Below are positions 33,600-37,103 of a stretch of 37,103 bases of DNA, piece by piece. The translations under genes were made by a program, and so were the position numbers. Every line of letters starts with the position of its first letter. Position 1 is the stretch's first letter. Location: NCBI GenBank assembly GCA_028823175.1, contig JAPKBZ010000041.1:1-37103 (forward strand). The letters run 5' to 3'. The notes below the pieces were generated by a model. The model ran no database searches, was not told the origin of the DNA, and saw only the letters and a list, made by a program, of their open reading frames with translations. The DNA is from Myxococcota bacterium (lineage in GTDB: Bacteria; Myxococcota_A; UBA9160; UBA4427).

Positions 33600-34657
33600 T
33601 CTGGGATCCGCGACCTTTTCAAGTGAGGTGTACGGCTCGAGTGTTCTCGACTCCAGGACCTGGATGCTCCGGGGGGCGCCAAATCGATATGGCCCAGATC
33701 CCTTGAGGCCTGAATCCGACCCAGGGCCTCGAAATTTGGGTGTTCACGAAGAAATCCGCTCGGGCAGATCGTAGCCATAAGCGCGATAGGCGCCTCTCCG
33801 GCACAGCCCAAAAGTTTCTCGTAGAGCGCCAGGGAATCGCGATCCACGGAGTGAAGATTTTCGAGAATCAAAACGAAAGGGCTTCTCTGCGCTGTCCGCT
33901 TGAATAGCCGGCAGAGGGAATCCATGAGCCTGAAACGAAGGCCCGATAACGCTGCTCCTTTTTCAGAGGCGAGCCTTTCCATGTACTCGGGCTGGCACTG
34001 CGCGAGGTCCAGAAGATCGGGTGCGATCAAGGGAGGCAAATCCGATTCGTGGATGTTCTCCATCAAGGAGCGAAGGATTTCGATCCAGGGAGCGAGATTG
34101 GGGCTTTCCTTGTCGTCCGAAGATCGTCCCAAATAGGCCGCTAGGCCTCGACCCCGGCTGATGGCGACGACTTCGTTCACACACTGCCGCTTCCCGCTCC
34201 CCGGCGGCCCCGTGAGGAGAAGTGGCCTGGGACAGCCGTGCTCGAGCTGGGCGAGGGTTTCCTCGAGTGTGGCCAGGCTTCCGGGGTTGCTCTGGAACAA
34301 GGTCGATGGGTCGAAGGTCTCGGACTTGGAGATCAGTCCCGTATTGTCCAGGACCCGGACTGAGGAGACGAAGCGGTAGCCTCGCCCCGGTTCGGTGTGG
34401 ATGAAGATCTGGCGACAGCCCGAATCTCCAAGCAGGGATCGTGTTTCACCGATGAGGGTTGAGAGCGAAGTCGAGCCGACAACGACATCGGGCCAGAGCC
34501 TTCGGTCCAATTCGCTCTTGTAGACGATGCGAGTTCTGTGTTGAATCAGGTCGGCGAGCAGCGCGATGACTTTGGCTCGTGCCGGAAGCTGGAGACCTCC
34601 GCAGAGCAAGCTTCCCTTGACCGTGTCGAATTCGAAATTTCCGAAGGCGTAACGCAT
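33533..34657 (-). CDS. Winged-helix (OmpR/CadC-type) regulator fused to an AAA-type ATPase, shortened and with degenerate motifs
   Basis: 374 residues. Residues about 1-100 form an OmpR-type winged helix ([26 protein letters not shown], then [10 protein letters not shown]). Residues about 115-330 resemble the AAA_16 ATPase of large predicted-ATPase regulators. Walker A is GPPGSGKR, lacking the Ser/Thr after Lys; the Walker B region is [10 protein letters not shown], with Asn where Asp or Glu is usual. The last 45 residues (after HIDLAPP) are rich in Ser, Arg and Pro with no family resemblance, and relatives normally go on for several hundred residues of helical repeats. The gene is therefore probably a 3'-truncated, decaying copy whose frame runs into the end of msrA. 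AGGAG nine bases before the ATG is intact. DNA binding may persist. Confidence 0.75.
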   Translation of the reverse strand: MRYAFGNFEFDTVKGSLLCGGLQLPARAKVIALLADLIQHRTRIVYKSELDRRLWPDVVVGSTSLSTLIGETRSLLGDSGCRQIFIHTEPGRGYRFVSSVRVLDNTGLISKSETFDPSTLFQSNPGSLATLEETLAQLEHGCPRPLLLTGPPGSGKRQCVNEVVAISRGRGLAAYLGRSSDDKESPNLAPWIEILRSLMENIHESDLPPLIAPDLLDLAQCQPEYMERLASEKGAALSGLRFRLMDSLCRLFKRTAQRSPFVLILENLHSVDRDSLALYEKLLGCAGEAPIALMATICPSGFLREHPNFEALGRIQASRDLGHIDLAPPGASRSWSREHSSRTPHLKRSRIPDQDSFDSAQLPGSRTPVPPMPQ

Positions 34658-34764
34658 GTCGACCGCTCCTTTTCCGGCGATTCCCAGAAAAGAACAGCAT
34701 CGAGGGGAGCCACGTTGCGGTCAATGACCCGGATCCGACTATTGATGCCTTTGTGCGTCGTCGG

Positions 34765-34804
34765 GTGTTCGCGAGTGTTCGGAAGTGTCCGGAAGTGTCC
34801 GGTA
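34765..34804. repeat. 10-bp tandem repeat, 4 imperfect copies
   Basis: Units are GTGTTCGCGA, GTGTTCGGAA, GTGTCCGGAA and GTGTCCGGTA, each differing from the next by one or two bases, as though drifting from one sequence to another. The array lies between the regulator gene start (34657) and the dgkA stop (34830). The period of 10 bp is near one DNA helical turn, so the copies face one side of the helix. Confidence 0.85.
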
Positions 34805-34829
34805 TCGCCCGGCCGTTCCGAGCGCGGGC

Positions 34830-35216
34830 TCAGCTTCCGGAACTGAATTTGGCGATCAGGGGCGGTCCCAGCACGATCAACCCGATCAGCGCCGATCCGA
34901 GTACGGCGATCAGGACGGCGCCGGCGGCGGCATCCTTGGCCTGGGCGATTAACGGATGGATTTCGGGCACGGCGGCGTCGGAGAGGCGTTCGATTGCGGT
35001 GTTGACTGTTTCCATCGCCCAGACCAGGGTGATCGCGGTGATCAGCCAGAGCCAGTCGTGGGCCGAAAGTTCGCAATACCAACCCGCGAAAGTAACGGCT
35101 GCAGTGACGAAGAGGTGGATCCAGGCGTTGTGTTGACTCTGAACGGTCAACGCGATGCCGCGGAATGCGAAACCGAAACTCTTCGCGCGCTCGATGATGG
35201 AAAAACGATGAATCAT
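34830..35216 (-). CDS. dgkA: Diacylglycerol kinase / undecaprenol kinase, DgkA family
   Basis: 128 residues, three membrane segments. The catalytic residues fall at the same numbers as in E. coli DgkA (Glu69, Asn72, Glu76 in METVNTAIE), followed by Lys94-Asp95 in AKDAAAGAVL. It phosphorylates diacylglycerol or undecaprenol at the inner membrane, recycling lipids used for envelope sugars. The start at ATG 35216 is chosen because GGGG lies about eight bases upstream and the length then agrees with the family; a GTG ten codons earlier is possible. It is divergent from murA, another envelope gene. Confidence 0.93.
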   Translation of the reverse strand: MIHRFSIIERAKSFGFAFRGIALTVQSQHNAWIHLFVTAAVTFAGWYCELSAHDWLWLITAITLVWAMETVNTAIERLSDAAVPEIHPLIAQAKDAAAGAVLIAVLGSALIGLIVLGPPLIAKFSSGS

Positions 35217-35417
35217 CCTTGAACCCCGCTGACGGCTATCGACCACGAAAAGATACCGCAGAAGACTTTCTCGGGCTGATTAGGCTGATCGAGTGTGCCG
35301 TTCTTGCCCGCAGCCTGATGGTGGTCGAAATCCAGGGGACGGCCTACGCTCCAGACAGCTCGGAGCCGCTTCGGGCGGGCACCTTGTCGTACATCGAACC
35401 CGAGTTGCGTGGAGTCC

Positions 35418-36692
35418 ATGAGTCAATTCGTTATTCAGGGGGGAAAGCCCCTATTCGGCGAAATCGCAGCCAGTGGTAACAAGAACGCGGTGTTGCCGAT
35501 GATCGCCGCGGCACTCATGACCGATGAGGAGGTGGTTCTCGAGAACGTCCCGGACCTCCGTGATGTCAACGGCATGCTGGAGATTCTCGAATTCCTGGGG
35601 GCGTCGGTTGCGCGTGAGCCCGGAAAACTGGTTCTGAATACCCGAGAAGTGACCCAGAGCGAAATCCCCTTGGAGTTGTGCGAGCGAACTCGGACTTCCT
35701 TCCTCTTCGTGGCCCCGCTTCTTCACCGGGTTGGGCGGGCCGCGATGCATCCGCCCGGTGGGGACCAGATCGGCCGGAGGCGCCTGGATGCGCACTTTTA
35801 CGGCCTGAGGGGCCTCGGGGTCGAACTCGATGAGAACAAGCTCGAGTTCAGCCGAAATGAGAGACTGACCGCGGCGATGCTCTTCTTTGATGAGCCCAGC
35901 GTGACGGCGACCGAACATATCCTGATGGCGGCGGTGGTCGCCGAGGGGACCACGACCCTGTTGAACGCCGCGAGTGAACCCCACGTCCAAGATCTCGGGC
36001 GTATGCTCAAGGGAATGGGTGCGGAGATCGAGGGCTTGGGAAGCAATACCCTCACGATTACCGGTGTCGAGCGTCTGGGGGGAACTCGTCACCGAGTCGT
36101 TTCCGACCATATCGAAGTCGGGAGTTATCTGGCTCTTGCGGCGGCCACCGGTGGAGAAATTACCGTTACGGGTACGGTGCGCGGTCATTATTGGATGATG
36201 AACCGGGTTTTCGAGCGCTTTGGAATTACCCTTGAAGTCGAGAGCGACCGAATCATTATGCCAGGAGGGCAGAAGCCCCGAATTCGGCAAGATGCCGGGG
36301 GAGTGACGCCCAGCATTGGAGATGGGCCCTGGCCCCAATTTCCTACGGACATGATGAGCCCGATGGTTGTTCTCGGAACCCAGAGCGAAGGTGTGACACT
36401 TTTCTTTGAGAAGATGTTCGAGAGCCGCCTCTATTTCGTCGATCCCCTGATCCAAATGGGCGCGAATATCGTCGTTTGCGATCCCCACCGGGTCCTCGTG
36501 ACGGGTCCGACTGTCCTGCGCGGACAGACGGTGAGAAGCCCCGATATTCGAGCAGGCATGGCGCTCCTGATCGCCGCCTTGTGTGCCCGGGGCCGACCGA
36601 GCGTTGTGCAGAACGCCGAGATTCTCGACCGTGGTTACGAGAGGCTCGACCTGAAACTCGCAGCTCTTGGGGCGGATATTACTCGCGAGTAG
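35418..36692 (+). CDS. murA: UDP-N-acetylglucosamine 1-carboxyvinyltransferase, Cys-to-Asp active-site variant
   Basis: 424 residues, EPSP-synthase fold. It adds enolpyruvate to UDP-GlcNAc, the first committed step of peptidoglycan synthesis. The catalytic Lys-Asn pair is seen in SGNKNAVLP (Lys22, Asn23). The active-site loop reads HPPGGDQIGRRRLDAH: Asp116 occupies the place of the E. coli Cys115. This Cys-to-Asp change is known from Mycobacterium and Chlamydia MurA, where activity is kept but fosfomycin cannot alkylate the enzyme. The rest is well conserved, including TDMMSPMVVLGT, FEKMFESRLYFVD and the final ILDRGYERL. ATG 35418 has GGAG three bases before it; GTG 35409 is an alternative start. 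The gene is single with no neighbouring hisG or murB. Confidence 0.95.
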   Translation: MSQFVIQGGKPLFGEIAASGNKNAVLPMIAAALMTDEEVVLENVPDLRDVNGMLEILEFLGASVAREPGKLVLNTREVTQSEIPLELCERTRTSFLFVAPLLHRVGRAAMHPPGGDQIGRRRLDAHFYGLRGLGVELDENKLEFSRNERLTAAMLFFDEPSVTATEHILMAAVVAEGTTTLLNAASEPHVQDLGRMLKGMGAEIEGLGSNTLTITGVERLGGTRHRVVSDHIEVGSYLALAAATGGEITVTGTVRGHYWMMNRVFERFGITLEVESDRIIMPGGQKPRIRQDAGGVTPSIGDGPWPQFPTDMMSPMVVLGTQSEGVTLFFEKMFESRLYFVDPLIQMGANIVVCDPHRVLVTGPTVLRGQTVRSPDIRAGMALLIAALCARGRPSVVQNAEILDRGYERLDLKLAALGADITRE

Positions 36693-36835
36693 AACACGGG
36701 TTGCGAGTTCCCTGCACCCGAGCTCCTCAAGCGTCGGACGATCTGCACGTTGGTTGCGGCGCGTCGGCGCTCCCTCAAGTTCCTGGTGGAATCGGGCGAT
36801 AGATTCTGGGATGGATTGGGCTCGGAGCCTTGCCT

Positions 36836-37103
36836 ATGGGCGAACTCTTCGGGGGATTGGGGACCCGCTTGACTTGCAAAACCTGCAATACGCGATTGCC
36901 GAGAGGGAAAGAGGTATGCCCTCATTGCGGCCACACGGGAACCACAGTTTCCGCCCGGGGTGCTGGTTCGGCTGTGCCGAAAAAGCGACCAAGCCCAGCG
37001 AGTGAACCACTTTCACCTTCGAACCTGAGCGCCTTTGGTGAAGGGGGGAACCGTGAGAGCGGAAAACGTGAGAGCGGAAACCGTGAGAGCGGAAAAGCGT
37101 CTC
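36836..37103 (+). CDS. Zinc-ribbon protein, 5' part only, cut by the window edge
   Basis: An open frame runs from ATG 36836 to the end of the window (89 codons, no stop). GGAG lies eight bases before the ATG. The N-terminus contains Cys14-x2-Cys17 and Cys28-x2-Cys31 in TCKTCNTRLPRGKEVCPHCG, a classic four-cysteine zinc ribbon, followed by a low-complexity, Ser/Pro/Gly-rich stretch (about 33-70). Residues 73-87 are three copies of a five-residue unit RESG(K/N), encoded by an in-frame 15-bp tandem repeat. Total length and further domains are unknown. Zinc-ribbon tails of this kind are common in small regulatory or membrane-linked proteins, but no function can be assigned. Confidence 0.7.
   Translation, partial: MGELFGGLGTRLTCKTCNTRLPRGKEVCPHCGHTGTTVSARGAGSAVPKKRPSPASEPLSPSNLSAFGEGGNRESGKRESGNRESGKAS
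37052..37096. repeat. 15-bp tandem repeat, 3 copies, in frame
   Basis: The unit CGTGAGAGCGGAAAA occurs at 37052-37066, 37067-37081 (last base C) and 37082-37096. The period of five codons keeps the frame and gives Arg-Glu-Ser-Gly-Lys, Arg-Glu-Ser-Gly-Asn, Arg-Glu-Ser-Gly-Lys in the zinc-ribbon protein. It may go on past the window end. Confidence 0.9.

Noticed and set aside
35219..35479. Small plus-strand open frame before murA (86 codons)
   Set aside because: It starts at TTG with no ribosome site, overlaps the murA start in another frame and shows no family pattern.
35451..36488. 345-codon open frame on the minus strand
   Set aside because: It is the shadow of murA, which is unmistakable on the plus strand.
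37052..37096. CRISPR-like repeats at the right edge
   Set aside because: The 15-bp units follow each other without spacers and keep a reading frame.

Overview
The window is a GC-rich bacterial chromosome segment with densely packed genes on both strands, short intergenic gaps, and a good share of GTG/TTG starts. The gene set suggests an aerobic Gram-negative bacterium with an outer membrane: heme A synthesis for cytochrome oxidase, a beta-barrel outer-membrane protein, TRAP transport, and many acyl-CoA and cyclic-compound enzymes. Deltaproteobacteria-like (Myxococcota or Binatota-type) lineages fit, but that is an inference from gene content; there is no rRNA or other marker that settles it. 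No tRNA, rRNA, insertion sequence, CRISPR array, integrase or phage gene was seen.

Layout. 1-2600: an SDR of the HSD17B10 type and a divergent Baeyer-Villiger-type flavin monooxygenase. 2600-8600 (minus strand): single-chain glycine decarboxylase gcvP, a CPA2 cation/proton antiporter with a TrkA domain, and a voltage-gated K+ channel with a C-terminal zinc ribbon; hairpins separate them. 9046-12290 (plus strand): a three-gene module of an uncharacterised two-domain protein, a MoxR-type AAA+ ATPase and a CoxE-like VWA protein. 12349-14519 (minus strand): a small catabolic cluster (crotonase, limonene-epoxide-hydrolase-like protein, two MaoC-type hydratases) divergent from a TetR regulator. 15494-18946: another SDR, an alpha/beta hydrolase, a conserved unknown protein and metX. 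19349-21168: ctaA-ctaB. 21169-26468 (minus strand): gpmI followed by a dctP-dctQ-dctM TRAP transporter and a GNAT acetyltransferase. 26650-30844: a quinone-oxidoreductase-like MDR, and an MFS transporter / START-like protein / SCP2-type thiolase operon. 31033-33599: a Sfp-type phosphopantetheinyl transferase, an outer-membrane beta-barrel protein and msrA. 33533-35216 (minus strand): a shortened winged-helix/AAA regulator with degenerate nucleotide-binding motifs, and dgkA. 35418-36692: murA. At the right edge an incomplete zinc-ribbon gene runs out of the window.

How the genes fit together. Several blocks point to degradation of lipids, terpenes or steroid-like compounds (BVMO, SDRs, epoxide hydrolase, MaoC pair, crotonase, SCP2-type thiolase), probably under local control such as the TetR at 14824. 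The rest is core metabolism and envelope maintenance. Items that most deserve a second look are the 9046-12290 module, the MurA with Asp in place of the active-site Cys, the decaying winged-helix/AAA gene overlapping msrA, a perfect 20-bp palindrome before gpmI, and several unrelated short tandem-repeat arrays (units 8, 10, 11, 11 and 15 bp).
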